A stretch of 49,314 nucleotides of DNA. It comes from Planctomycetota bacterium (lineage in GTDB: Bacteria; Planctomycetota; Phycisphaerae; Phycisphaerales; UBA1924). The position numbers were made by a program, and so were the translations under genes. Position 1 is the stretch's first letter, and each line of letters starts with the position of its first letter. Location of the stretch: contig JAUZRR010000026.1 in NCBI GenBank assembly GCA_030950285.1, positions 1 to 49,314 on the forward strand, written 5' to 3'. The notes beneath the pieces were generated by a model that saw nothing but the letters and a program-made list of their open reading frames with translations, searched no databases and was not told where the DNA came from. Below are positions 25,994 to 34,790 of this stretch, in pieces.

Positions 25994-27535
25994 TTATCCC
26001 AAGAGCTGCAACACCTGCTGCGACTGCTGGTTTGCAAGCTGCAGCACCGTGGTGCCCGAACTCGCGAGGATCTGTGCCCGGGTGAGCTTGCTGGTCTCCA
26101 TTGCAAAGTCCGCGTCCCGGATAATCGAGTTGCTCGCGGTGAGATTCTCGAACGCAGCCTGCAACGACCGGACATTGGTCTGCAGCCCGTTGCGTTCGAT
26201 CGACCCAAGCCGCCCTCGCAGGATCGTCACGTTGTCGATGGACTCCTGGATGATGTCGCTGGCGAGCGTGAAGTCCCCACGCCGGACACTCGCTTCGATC
26301 GAGTTGGTGCCCCCGGACTTGATCGAACTGAGATAGTTGAGCGTGCCTTCGTCCAGCACCCCGCCGAGCGTCGAGGCCGCCACGGACCCGATCCCGATGC
26401 TCAGCTGCTGTTGTGCGGTGATATCCGGACCAAGCTGGAACAACGCCCCGCCGCCGGTGATCTGGAACGTGCTGTTGGTCGCGGTCGGGTCGATCGCAAA
26501 CGACTCGGCCAGCAACAGCTCGACCCCGAGAGACTGGGAGTTGATCGAGATGTTCAATCCGTCGCCGGTCGCGAGGTTGCCGTTGATCAGTGCAGAGACG
26601 TCACGCCCCTTGTCCCGGTCTGCGCCGGTAAGGTCCGACCAGGGGAACCCGCCGGAGGTATCGGGGTACTCGTCTTCGTCGGGGAATCGGTACGTCTCCC
26701 AGGCGTCGTCGTCGGGGTCGGGCCCGCCAAGACGCTTCACCGATACAAACGAGGAGGAGCCGTACTCAGCAGAACTGAAGACGATCCCCGAGTTGGCGTC
26801 GCCGTTGATGAGCGCCGCCTCGACACCGATGAGCGCGGTGAGCTTGTTGATCCCCGAAACAACCTTGTCGAGGGCGACCCCGGATTGGAACGTGAGCACC
26901 TCGACACCGCTGGGGCCGGCGATCTCGAGTGTGAGCGCAGAAAGAAGGACGCCGGGGGGCGTGGTGCCTCCGTTGTAGTAGAGCCCGCCGGTTTGCGCCG
27001 ATCCGAGGACGTCGATCTCGACCTCCAGGCTGTCGACGTTGATGAGGCTCGCGTTGTTGACTCTCGCGAGGCTGATCTCGGACGTGTCCACACCCGAGAG
27101 CGTGTAATCGAGCGAGCCGTTCAGCAGCTTGAGCCCGCCGAAACTCGCGGTATTGCTGATCCGGGTGATCGAATCGATCGCCGAGTCGATCTGCAGCTGG
27201 TTCGCCGCTCGCTCTTCCTTGGAGCTGGCACCGGTGTTCGCCGCCTCGACCATCAACGCCCGGATTGAGGACAGCAGGTCCCCGACCTCGGCGAGCGCCG
27301 ATTCGGTCGTCGCGATGACCGAGCTTGCACGCTCGACATTCCGGATCGCTTGCTCGATACCGTTGAGGTCCGAGCGGATCCGTTCGGTGATGATGAGCCC
27401 CGCGGGGTCATCAGCACCCCGGTTGATGCGCAGCCCGGTGCTGAGCCGTTCGAGGCGAAGCTGGAGCTCCATGTTGTTCTGGGACAGGTTGGCTTGAGCA
27501 ATAAGACTTGGGATATTCGAGTTGATCCTCGACAT
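25994..27535 (-). CDS. Flagellin (copy 2)
   Basis: 513 residues with typical flagellin ends: MSRINSNIPSLIAQANLSQN..RLERLSTGLRINRGADDPAGL and RAQILASSGTTVLQLANQQS..LQLLG. The variable centre differs strongly from copy 1 and includes an acidic patch (GGPDPDDDAWETYRFPDEDE). The start has ACGGAGGA eight bases upstream, again with a CsrA-type ANGGA core. It follows csrA by 59 bases on the same strand, so csrA and this flagellin probably share a transcript ending at the terminator near 25935. Confidence 0.95.
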   Translation of the reverse strand: MSRINSNIPSLIAQANLSQNNMELQLRLERLSTGLRINRGADDPAGLIITERIRSDLNGIEQAIRNVERASSVIATTESALAEVGDLLSSIRALMVEAANTGASSKEERAANQLQIDSAIDSITRISNTASFGGLKLLNGSLDYTLSGVDTSEISLARVNNASLINVDSLEVEIDVLGSAQTGGLYYNGGTTPPGVLLSALTLEIAGPSGVEVLTFQSGVALDKVVSGINKLTALIGVEAALINGDANSGIVFSSAEYGSSSFVSVKRLGGPDPDDDAWETYRFPDEDEYPDTSGGFPWSDLTGADRDKGRDVSALINGNLATGDGLNISINSQSLGVELLLAESFAIDPTATNSTFQITGGGALFQLGPDITAQQQLSIGIGSVAASTLGGVLDEGTLNYLSSIKSGGTNSIEASVRRGDFTLASDIIQESIDNVTILRGRLGSIERNGLQTNVRSLQAAFENLTASNSIIRDADFAMETSKLTRAQILASSGTTVLQLANQQSQQVLQLLG

Positions 27536-27594
27536 GGCAATCCTCCGTGACTGAGGCCGAGGTGACGGGACGGGTGATGCGCAGAACCGGCGAC

Positions 27595-27936
27595 TTAGCC
27601 GGTGCGCTTGGCGGCGGGTTTCGCCGTCTTTACGATGGGTTCGGTTTGCGAATCTGGACGGACGGGACGGGCGAGCTGGGCTGCCTTGGACCTGGCGGCG
27701 GCGCGTTCGCGCCCCGGCGGGATCGTCTGGCTGATCATCTGGAGATCCCCGTTGAGCTTCGCGGCGTTCTTGTTCTCGCTGCGGATGGCCTCGTAGACCT
27801 CTTTGCGATGAACCGCGATACTCGTCGGGGCCGTGATCCCCAGACGCACCTTGTCGCCGCGGATATCAACGACCGTGATCTCGATCTCGTCGCCGATCAT
27901 GATCGTCTCGTCCCGTTGACGTGAAAGCACGAGCAT
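27595..27936 (-). CDS. csrA: Translational regulator CsrA, extended
   Basis: 113 residues. CsrA binds GGA motifs in mRNA leaders and, in systems with FliW, represses flagellin translation until free flagellin titrates FliW (established in Bacillus). The core [47 protein letters not shown] is complete. After residue 60 there is an extra 50-residue tail ending in a Lys/Ala/Pro-rich stretch, beyond the usual 60-75 residue length. CAGGAG precedes the ATG at 27936. It lies between fliW and a flagellin. Confidence 0.95.
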   Translation of the reverse strand: MLVLSRQRDETIMIGDEIEITVVDIRGDKVRLGITAPTSIAVHRKEVYEAIRSENKNAAKLNGDLQMISQTIPPGRERAAARSKAAQLARPVRPDSQTEPIVKTAKPAAKRTG

Positions 27937-28103
27937 GTGGTGGCTCCTGCGTGACGGAGGGTGCCGCAAGAAACTGCGTGCGGAACCCGGGTAAACGTCG
28001 CGACCTCTCGGGCCGGTCGCGGCGTGGAACACTTTCCGGACGTTCGGTGACGCGGCGGCCGCGCATGGACGTCAATGTCCGGACACTCTGGGATACAAAT
28101 GGA

Positions 28104-28550
28104 TCAGGCCGACGCCGCCTCAGACTGCGTCGCGACCTTCATCAGCGGGTGACGGGTCGTCCACTTCTTCTCCGCGAGCACCATCTGCTCGCCAGAACGA
28201 GAAAGCGTGTTGACAACCAACGGCCCCTGCAGATTTCCCGTCAGGTCCTGATCGACCTTGTTGACAATCACAAAGACCTGGGCGTCGGCGACCTCCTTGA
28301 GCCCGAGCGACTCCATCTGCTCAGGCCTGATCTGCACGCCGTAGTCCGGGACAAACAGCGTCGGGTCAGTGACCACAAACGCCAGCTCCGGGTCGTCAAC
28401 CGACTGCAACCAGAAGAAACACGCGTCGTTTCCGGGTTCCAGAAGGCAGAAACGTTGATGCTGCGGGAAACCCAGCAGCCCTTTGGTAAAGGTGATCACG
28501 CGGTCCTCCGCGATGTCGATCACTCCAAACCGTGAGGTCCGCACTTCCAT
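28104..28550 (-). CDS. fliW: Flagellar assembly factor FliW
   Basis: 148 residues. FliW binds flagellin and allosterically sequesters CsrA. Characteristic pieces are RFGVIDIAEDRVITFTKGLLGFPQHQRF, the FVVTDPTLFVPDY strand and the closing NLQGPLVVN with the MVLAEKKWTTRHPL tail. The start has a GGAG site ten bases upstream. It sits 171 bases below flgL and 167 bases above csrA. Both gaps are larger than elsewhere in the cluster, so internal promoters are possible. Confidence 0.95.
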   Translation of the reverse strand: MEVRTSRFGVIDIAEDRVITFTKGLLGFPQHQRFCLLEPGNDACFFWLQSVDDPELAFVVTDPTLFVPDYGVQIRPEQMESLGLKEVADAQVFVIVNKVDQDLTGNLQGPLVVNTLSRSGEQMVLAEKKWTTRHPLMKVATQSEAASA

Positions 28551-28721
28551 GTGTGCGCTCCAGTTCGATACGGCCTGCTCCTAAAGCAATCGATCCCCGA
28601 CGAACCACGCCGGCGGACGTCCTGTCCTCGATCAGACCCGCGGCCGAGACGGGTCCTGCCTTGCTTGTAAAGACCGGTCAGCGGGTTTCCCCAAACCGCC
28701 CGGCACCTCTCCCTCCAACAC

Positions 28722-30800
28722 CTACAGATAGTTCAGCAGCGAGAGCTGCGAGATCATCGCCGTGGTCTGCAACGCCGCCTGAAGCTGCGTCTGAAGCAAC
28801 GACAACTGCGTCGCGGCCTGTGCAAAATCCGTATCCTGGAGCTGACTCAAAAGTGTGGCATCAAGCACGTTGCGATCCTCAAGAGCAAGGGTCTCACGAT
28901 CGACCCGGTTGGCGTAGCCGCCGACGAGCGCCCGCGTCTCTGCGAGCGTGTCCACCGCGGCTCCGATGTTCTCCCCCGCAATCGCTATGCCACCCGTACT
29001 ATCGCCCCTGAGACTATCACGAAGGTCGATCAGCCAGGAAAATACGTTGTCCGGGCGGATCTTTGCGCGGTCGTCGCCCAGGATTGATGACCCGTCCGCG
29101 CTCCGCTCCCCACGCAACAACCCAAGATCAGACGCCGCCTGCGAGTTGTTCCTGGGCTCGATCGTCAGCGGCTCGGTCATCCCCGGCGCCGAGACGTCCT
29201 GCTCGAGCAAGATCCCGTTCCCGTCGGTCGTCAACGAAGCAGTAAACAGCGACGTCGGCACGCTCTGCTCGCTCAGCTGCGTTGCCGCCTGCGAGTTGAT
29301 CGCCGCGAGCATGGTCTCGACTGTCGCCATATCCCCCGCGCCAAAGTTCACGTCGATCGTCGCCCCGTTGCCAAGTGTGATCCTGAAATCGACGTCAAAG
29401 CTCGAGTCGGGCTCGCCGGTGTCGGGGTTGATCGATCCTGCGACATACCTCACGCCGCGTCCGTCGTTGAAATCCGCCAGCCGGGTCGTGGTGTTGAGGG
29501 TCCGGATCCCAAGCGCAGCCGCGGTCCCGTCGTTGCCCTCGACCTCTTCAATCGAGAGCGCCGAGCTCTCGCTCGACGCCACCTCGTTGAACACGTTGAT
29601 CCCCGTCCCCTCGGCGTTGATCTCCACCCGCACGCCCAGCCCCGCCGCCAGGATCCGGTTCCCGATCTCCTGCAGCGATGCCGACCCCTCAAGATCAACC
29701 GTCCGTGTGATCCCGTGCGCCCGCAGCCGGATCTTCCCAAGCGTCACCCCGTCCAGCCCGCGCAGCGACGAGACCGGGCTGCTCCAGGAAAGCCGGGGGT
29801 TCAGGTCAAGCCCCGCTCCGCTCGTCGCGGCAAACGCCAGCGATTCATCGTCAGCCGCCAGCCCGAGGTCGAGCGCTGCGGTCCCGGTCCCCACGTCAGA
29901 AAACACAAGCTCCGGGTTGGTGCCGTCGTTGTCGTCAACGTCGATCGTCAGCGTGTTGCCCGCAAACGAAACCCCCCCCGAGCCCAGGACAGTCACTTCG
30001 TTCTCTGCCTCAAACACCCGCAACGCCGCGGTGATCCGCTCGGTCACGTCGTCGATCGTCTCTGCGGTAGAAAGGTCGATATTCTGCGGCGTTGAGCCGT
30101 CAAACGTAAATGTCACCACCCCCCGCTGGATGCCGATCCCCCGCGCCCCGTCGAGGTTCGCAAGCCGCGCGTCGCCCGTCAGGTCGGGGTCGAGGTCCGA
30201 CGTCCCCCGCACTCGGCTCGAGATCGACCCAAGCAACGTGTTGCCTCCGAGCGTGACCGGCGTCGATCCGTTCAGCCCGAGGTCGGTCGTCAGCCCGGGG
30301 CCGCGCCCTGTGTACCGGTATCCACCCAAGAACGATTGCAACGGCTCGTCCCCAGGCGTGCTCCCTCCAAAGATGTGCCCGACCCGCGAGTTCCGGTTGG
30401 CGATCTGGTACAACCCGTCGATGATCGACTGTACCACCACCGCCTGGCTCGCCCGCTCGCCGCTGCTTGAGCCAAAGCTGGCCTGCTCGCTCGCGATCGA
30501 CTGCGCCTCGAGCAGCAGGTCGCCGGCCTCGCTCAGTGCCTGGTCCAGTGTCGAAAGTGAACTGTCGGCAACCTGAAGATTCCGCGCGACCTGCTCGGAC
30601 CGGTCCATCCGTGTCTGGATCGCCGCGATCGTCGCCGCCAGCACCGAATCGTCCGAGGGCTTGAGGATCGCCTTCCCCGTCGAGAGCTGATTGGAGAGCC
30701 TGAACATCTGGATGTTGGTCCGAGTGATCGTCGAGAGCGACAGCTGGGACCTGAGCAAGTCGGGGACGCGGCCGAGATTGGAGGAGGGGATGCTGGACAT
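28722..30800 (-). CDS. flgL: Flagellar hook-filament junction protein FlgL (enlarged)
   Basis: 692 residues against about 300 in enteric FlgL. The flagellin-like ends are recognisable: TITRTNIQMFRLSNQLSTGKAILKPSDDSV at the N-terminus and DRNVLDATLLSQLQDTDFAQAATQLSLLQTQLQAALQ at the C-terminus. In between lie about 450 residues of beta-rich sequence with repeated DxNDGT-like and LGL motifs. They resemble flagellin hypervariable domains. The start used is the MSSIPSSNL ATG at 30800, 13 bases after the flgK stop. HAP3 role is secure; the inserted domains probably face the outside of the filament. Confidence 0.9.
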   Translation of the reverse strand: MSSIPSSNLGRVPDLLRSQLSLSTITRTNIQMFRLSNQLSTGKAILKPSDDSVLAATIAAIQTRMDRSEQVARNLQVADSSLSTLDQALSEAGDLLLEAQSIASEQASFGSSSGERASQAVVVQSIIDGLYQIANRNSRVGHIFGGSTPGDEPLQSFLGGYRYTGRGPGLTTDLGLNGSTPVTLGGNTLLGSISSRVRGTSDLDPDLTGDARLANLDGARGIGIQRGVVTFTFDGSTPQNIDLSTAETIDDVTERITAALRVFEAENEVTVLGSGGVSFAGNTLTIDVDDNDGTNPELVFSDVGTGTAALDLGLAADDESLAFAATSGAGLDLNPRLSWSSPVSSLRGLDGVTLGKIRLRAHGITRTVDLEGSASLQEIGNRILAAGLGVRVEINAEGTGINVFNEVASSESSALSIEEVEGNDGTAAALGIRTLNTTTRLADFNDGRGVRYVAGSINPDTGEPDSSFDVDFRITLGNGATIDVNFGAGDMATVETMLAAINSQAATQLSEQSVPTSLFTASLTTDGNGILLEQDVSAPGMTEPLTIEPRNNSQAASDLGLLRGERSADGSSILGDDRAKIRPDNVFSWLIDLRDSLRGDSTGGIAIAGENIGAAVDTLAETRALVGGYANRVDRETLALEDRNVLDATLLSQLQDTDFAQAATQLSLLQTQLQAALQTTAMISQLSLLNYL

Positions 30801-30813
30801 GGTGTGGTTGCCC

Positions 30814-32550
30814 TTAGACGCTCGCGAGCAGGACGTCGAGGAGCTCGCGTGCAACAGAGATGACCCGGGCCGACGCCTCGTACTGTTTCTGATAGTTGAT
30901 AAGGTTGATCGATTCCTCGTCGATGCTCACGCCGCTCGCCGCAGCCCGCTGCGCCGCGAGGCCCTCCCGCACGATGCCCGTCGATTCAAACCGGTCCTGC
31001 GCGTACTCGGTGTCCACCGCGATCCGCTGCACCCGCTGCGCCCAGTGCTCCTGCAGCGTGCTGCCCGAGAGCGCCTCGATGTTGTCGTCCTGAAGCCCGG
31101 CAATCGCCAGCGCCGTGCCGTTGGCTACAACCGTGTCCCCGATCAGGCTCGCCGCACCCAGCCGTGAAGGGTCCTCGAGCAGGTCCGCCCGGATGTTGAT
31201 GTCCGCCGCGTTCGTCCCCTGGAAATACGAGTTGACCCCAAGCACCGCCAGCACCCCCGAAGTGTCGTCGGCAAACGCCACCTCGTACCCCGCGTCCGCC
31301 GAAATCTGCAGCCGTCCGTCCGCGGTAAACGAAGCCGACAGGTTGTTCACCCCGTCAAGCCGCGTGCGGATATCTTCGACCGACGTGTCGTCGTCAAACC
31401 CCGCGACCCCGGCGCTGGTGATGCCGTCAAGATCAACATCGATGCGTACAGTTTCCGCAAGCCCGCTCTCTTTGTGCAGGACACGCACGGTAAACCCGCC
31501 GTTGGTCGCTGCAAAGGGCAGCGACGCGAACGTGTTGTTCAACGGCGAGTTCATCGCGATATCGCGGTTCTCGCTCGGGATCGTCCGCATCCCTCGGGTC
31601 GAGGTCAGCCCCGGCGTCGGGATGCCCGTCGAGTGCAGCTTGTTGACCGCAAAGATCAGCTGCGCCGCGATGTCGTCGAGCGTCCCCAGCGTCTCTTCGA
31701 TCCCGATATCCCGGCTCGAAAGCAAACCCCCGATCATCCCCCCCGTGATCGGCAGCGGCTGCTCGTTGGTGCTCAAGACAACCGCAAGCGTCAGCTGCGA
31801 GCCGTCCGAGTCGGTCCGGACATTGATCCCCAGATTCCGCGCCCCAAGCACGACCGGCGTCCCCGCAACAAAGACGTCGTACTGCCCGTCCGCCTGTTCG
31901 ATGACGCTCGTATCCACAAGCTCGCTCAGGCTCGTGACCAGCATGTCCCGCTGGTCACGCAGGCTGTTGGCTTGTGACTGTCCTCGCTCGGTCCGCACGA
32001 TCGACTTGTTGAGTTGCGCGATCCCGTTCATCAGCTCGTTGGCGCGTCCCGCCAGCCCGCCGAGCTGCGACTGGATCTGCTCGCGGACGTTGAGCACGTC
32101 GCTGCGGATGCCGTGCATGAACTCGGCCAGCCGTTGCCCCTGTTGCACAACCAGCGTGTCCGATCCCTCGAGGTTCGCCGCGCCAGACCAGGTGCCAAAG
32201 AAACTCGCAAGTTCGCTCGACAGATCGTTGCCGGTCAGCTCCTGCAGCGTTGCCTCGAGCCCGCTGAGCGAGTCAAGCTGCGCCGAAGCCGACGCGAACT
32301 GCGCGTTGCTCGACCAGAGTCTCGCCTGCACCGCGTCGGAGACCTGCCGCGCGATGCCGCCGATGCTCACCCCGCGCCCCACGCTTCCCGCTGCGCCCAG
32401 CGACTGCCCGCGGGTGGGCAAGAGCGACATGGTCTGCCGCGAATACCCGGGCGTTGCAGCATTGGCGATGTTGTTGGCAGATACCTGCACCCCGGCCTGG
32501 CTCGCGGTCAGCCCGCTGCGACCGACCAACATGGCAGAAGTAAGACTCAT
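30814..32550 (-). CDS. flgK: Flagellar hook-associated protein FlgK
   Basis: 578 residues. It joins hook to filament (HAP1). The N-terminus LVGRSGLTASQAGVQVSANNIANAATPGYSRQ has the rod/hook signature NNIANAxTPGYxRQ. The C-terminus GVSIDEESINLINYQKQYEASARVISVARELLD is the matching coiled-coil end. The length is ordinary for the family. It is followed by flgL after 13 bases and preceded by flgN after 55, consistent with chaperone-client coupling. Confidence 0.96.
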   Translation of the reverse strand: MSLTSAMLVGRSGLTASQAGVQVSANNIANAATPGYSRQTMSLLPTRGQSLGAAGSVGRGVSIGGIARQVSDAVQARLWSSNAQFASASAQLDSLSGLEATLQELTGNDLSSELASFFGTWSGAANLEGSDTLVVQQGQRLAEFMHGIRSDVLNVREQIQSQLGGLAGRANELMNGIAQLNKSIVRTERGQSQANSLRDQRDMLVTSLSELVDTSVIEQADGQYDVFVAGTPVVLGARNLGINVRTDSDGSQLTLAVVLSTNEQPLPITGGMIGGLLSSRDIGIEETLGTLDDIAAQLIFAVNKLHSTGIPTPGLTSTRGMRTIPSENRDIAMNSPLNNTFASLPFAATNGGFTVRVLHKESGLAETVRIDVDLDGITSAGVAGFDDDTSVEDIRTRLDGVNNLSASFTADGRLQISADAGYEVAFADDTSGVLAVLGVNSYFQGTNAADINIRADLLEDPSRLGAASLIGDTVVANGTALAIAGLQDDNIEALSGSTLQEHWAQRVQRIAVDTEYAQDRFESTGIVREGLAAQRAAASGVSIDEESINLINYQKQYEASARVISVARELLDVLLASV

Positions 32551-32605
32551 GCGTTGCTCTTCCAGAGAATCCGTTCGCGCAGGTCAGAGAAGAAACGTTC
32601 GGCAG

Positions 32606-33154
32606 TCACGAGGTCATATCCAAACCGGTCACAACAGTCGCCCCCGCATCAACCCGCCCGGCCCGGCCGTAGGTCCCCGCGTGGTTCAGCCCCTGCTGCA
32701 CCTGCTGCACAATGCCGCGCACGTGCGAGAGCATCGCGTCCGCTGCCGCACGAAGTCGTCGTTGCTCGGTGCGGACGCGCACGATCAACTCACGCAACTT
32801 CGTCGCCAGCTCCAGCGCCGCGTTGCGTTCGGGTTCGGGCAGTTGCGACGCCAGGAACGACAGCGTCGCGTCGGGATGATCCGGCGCGAGCGCACCGGTC
32901 AGCTCACGCCGCTGCCCGTCGAGCCTCGCGATGCAGTCGCAGATCAGGCCCACCCGCGCCGCCGCGGCAGCCATCGCTTCGGTGTCGGCCGTCCGCAGCG
33001 CATCGCGGTGATCGCCCGAGGCAATCAACAACGATTCATGCGCGCCGACCAACTCAGTGAGCAGGTCGCACAGCCGGTCCTGCAACCGATCCTGTGAAAG
33101 GTCGCCCGGCGTGTCTGGCGTGCGGGTTGGTAGCGTGAGTGTCGCGTTCGTCAT
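32606..33154 (-). CDS. flgN: FlgN-type flagellar export chaperone
   Basis: 182 residues, largely helical. The pattern LTELVGAHESLLIASGDHRDALRTADTEAM is the usual FlgN beginning. The later stretch LRELIVRVRTEQRRLRAAADAMLSHVRGIVQQVQQGL gives the C-terminal client-binding helix. It escorts FlgK and FlgL to the export gate. Position immediately before flgK supports the call. Sequence conservation of FlgN is low, so the name rests on helix pattern plus context. Confidence 0.82.
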   Translation of the reverse strand: MTNATLTLPTRTPDTPGDLSQDRLQDRLCDLLTELVGAHESLLIASGDHRDALRTADTEAMAAAAARVGLICDCIARLDGQRRELTGALAPDHPDATLSFLASQLPEPERNAALELATKLRELIVRVRTEQRRLRAAADAMLSHVRGIVQQVQQGLNHAGTYGRAGRVDAGATVVTGLDMTS

Positions 33155-33194
33155 TTCGCCAGATCCTCCGGCTGGGCCCCGCGGCCTGAGTCCC

Positions 33195-33650
33195 TCAACC
33201 TGTGGCAGCAAACTCGGGCTGCGCATCCGTGCGCAGTGACTGACGCATATCCCGTGCCAGACGCTCAACCAGCGGGAACCGCGCAGATTGCGTGATCTCC
33301 TGCGCAAGTTTGGCATCAAGCATCGACCGGAACTGCTGTTCTCCGCGCGTCGGCTGGAAGGGCGGCGCCGCCTGGTTGCTCTCGCGCACCTGCTTGAGAA
33401 TCGGCTGCACAAGCACCACCGCAACCAGCTTCTCCGCAGTGTCGCGGGCCTTCCGGTCGGCGGCCTGGGCAGCCTCGGCGGCACTCCCGGGTTTGTCTGC
33501 CGAGGTCCCGGGCGCAACACCCGACATCGACAGAATCCGCGAAAAATCAGACTGCTCGCTCCGCAAGGACGACGCCGACGCCCGCAGATCATGCCCCAAG
33601 GGCGGCCCGCCACCAAGCGAGATCGGGAGTGTTGAACCGACGCCGTTCAT
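33195..33650 (-). CDS. flgJ: Rod-binding protein (FlgJ N-terminal domain type)
   Basis: 151 residues. The stretch EKLVAVVLVQPILKQVRES..FRSMLDAKLAQEITQSARFPLVERLARDM matches the rod-cap domain of FlgJ. The muramidase domain of enteric FlgJ is absent, as in many bacteria where a separate lytic enzyme opens the wall. The N-terminal 50 residues are Ser/Gly-rich and probably disordered. It starts three bases after the flgI stop, so the two are surely co-translated. Confidence 0.85.
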   Translation of the reverse strand: MNGVGSTLPISLGGGPPLGHDLRASASSLRSEQSDFSRILSMSGVAPGTSADKPGSAAEAAQAADRKARDTAEKLVAVVLVQPILKQVRESNQAAPPFQPTRGEQQFRSMLDAKLAQEITQSARFPLVERLARDMRQSLRTDAQPEFAATG

Positions 33651-33653
33651 CCG

Positions 33654-34763
33654 TTACTCCATCACCAGCTCGGCGTGCAGCTTGCCCATTTTGTGGATCT
33701 GCTGAATGATCGCGATCTTGTCCCGCGCCGGCACCTGCAACTGGGCGAACGCATCAAGCAAATCCTGCAGCCGCGTCCCGCTCGTTGTTGTCGCGTCCTC
33801 GGTCGAGATCCCCAGCCACTCGGTCTGCCGCACCAGCGGATCGGCCGCCGTCGGGATCAGGGGCGGCGTCGTCGACGAGATGTTGATCCCGTTGTTCGAG
33901 ACCGCCACCGGGCTGATCCGCACATCGCCCGTAAACGTGATCGTCCCCGACCGCACGTTGCAGATCACCCGTGCCGGCAGCTTGAGCAGCTCGGTCGCCA
34001 CCTGCGTCGTCAGCACGTCGGCAACGAACGGCGTCGGGTCCGGACGCTCGCCCTCGGGGATGACAACGAGCACCTCCCGGTCGTCCACCGCCCGCGCCAC
34101 CCGCATCCCGATCGCGTCAGGGGTTGAGAAATAGCTGTCGTTGATCGCGGTTGCGATCTGCGACGCCGACGCGTACCCGCGGTAGTGAGGCTCAAGAATC
34201 AGCTTGAAATGCGTGTCCGGCGCAGGCATCGCCAGCTCGCGGGTGATCTGCGCTCCGCCGGAGACCCGCGCCGTCGTCGTGATCGTCGGGTCAAGGAGCA
34301 TCACCGGGCCGGACGCCATCGCAAAGATCGGGCTCCCCGGCACCGGGCCCAGCAGCGGCGCAACAAACAGCTGCCCGCCCTCCAGGCTCGACGCGCTCCC
34401 GATCGTCGCGATCGTCACATCGAGTTGATCGTTCACCCGCGCCCCGCCACGCGGGATTCGGCACGTCACCATCACCAGCGCGATGCTCTTGGTCTTCTCC
34501 AGCTGCTTGAGGTCCGGCACCGGATTGCCGTTGAGCTCGAGAATCCGCGCCAGCGGCCGCGCCGTCGCCAGTTCCTTCCCCGAATCTCCCGTCCCCGGAA
34601 GCCCCATCACCAGCCCGATCCCCTGCAGCGTGTACCCGCCCTCGGTGCTCAGCCGTGCGATCTCGCGCACCGTCACCGTCTGCGCCTCCGCCCGAGGCGA
34701 GACACAAAGCAACCCCGCGAGCAGTGCAAAGCCGAAAAGAGCGAACGGTCTGGGCGGTGTCAT
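33654..34763 (-). CDS. flgI: Flagellar P-ring protein FlgI
   Basis: 369 residues from the ATG at 34763; an in-frame TTG two codons upstream also exists. A signal peptide (FALFGFALLAGLLCVSPRAEAQ) precedes the family start VTVREIARLSTEGGYTLQGIGLVMGLPGTGD. Conserved blocks GARVNDQLDVTIATIGSASSLEGGQLF and VNDSYFSTPDA-like strands follow. The protein forms the peptidoglycan-level bushing around the rod. GGAGCC precedes the ATG. It lies between flgH and flgJ in the usual order. Confidence 0.95.
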   Translation of the reverse strand: MTPPRPFALFGFALLAGLLCVSPRAEAQTVTVREIARLSTEGGYTLQGIGLVMGLPGTGDSGKELATARPLARILELNGNPVPDLKQLEKTKSIALVMVTCRIPRGGARVNDQLDVTIATIGSASSLEGGQLFVAPLLGPVPGSPIFAMASGPVMLLDPTITTTARVSGGAQITRELAMPAPDTHFKLILEPHYRGYASASQIATAINDSYFSTPDAIGMRVARAVDDREVLVVIPEGERPDPTPFVADVLTTQVATELLKLPARVICNVRSGTITFTGDVRISPVAVSNNGINISSTTPPLIPTAADPLVRQTEWLGISTEDATTTSGTRLQDLLDAFAQLQVPARDKIAIIQQIHKMGKLHAELVME

Positions 34764-34790
34764 CGGCAAGGCTCCAAGGGTGGTTCCGGG

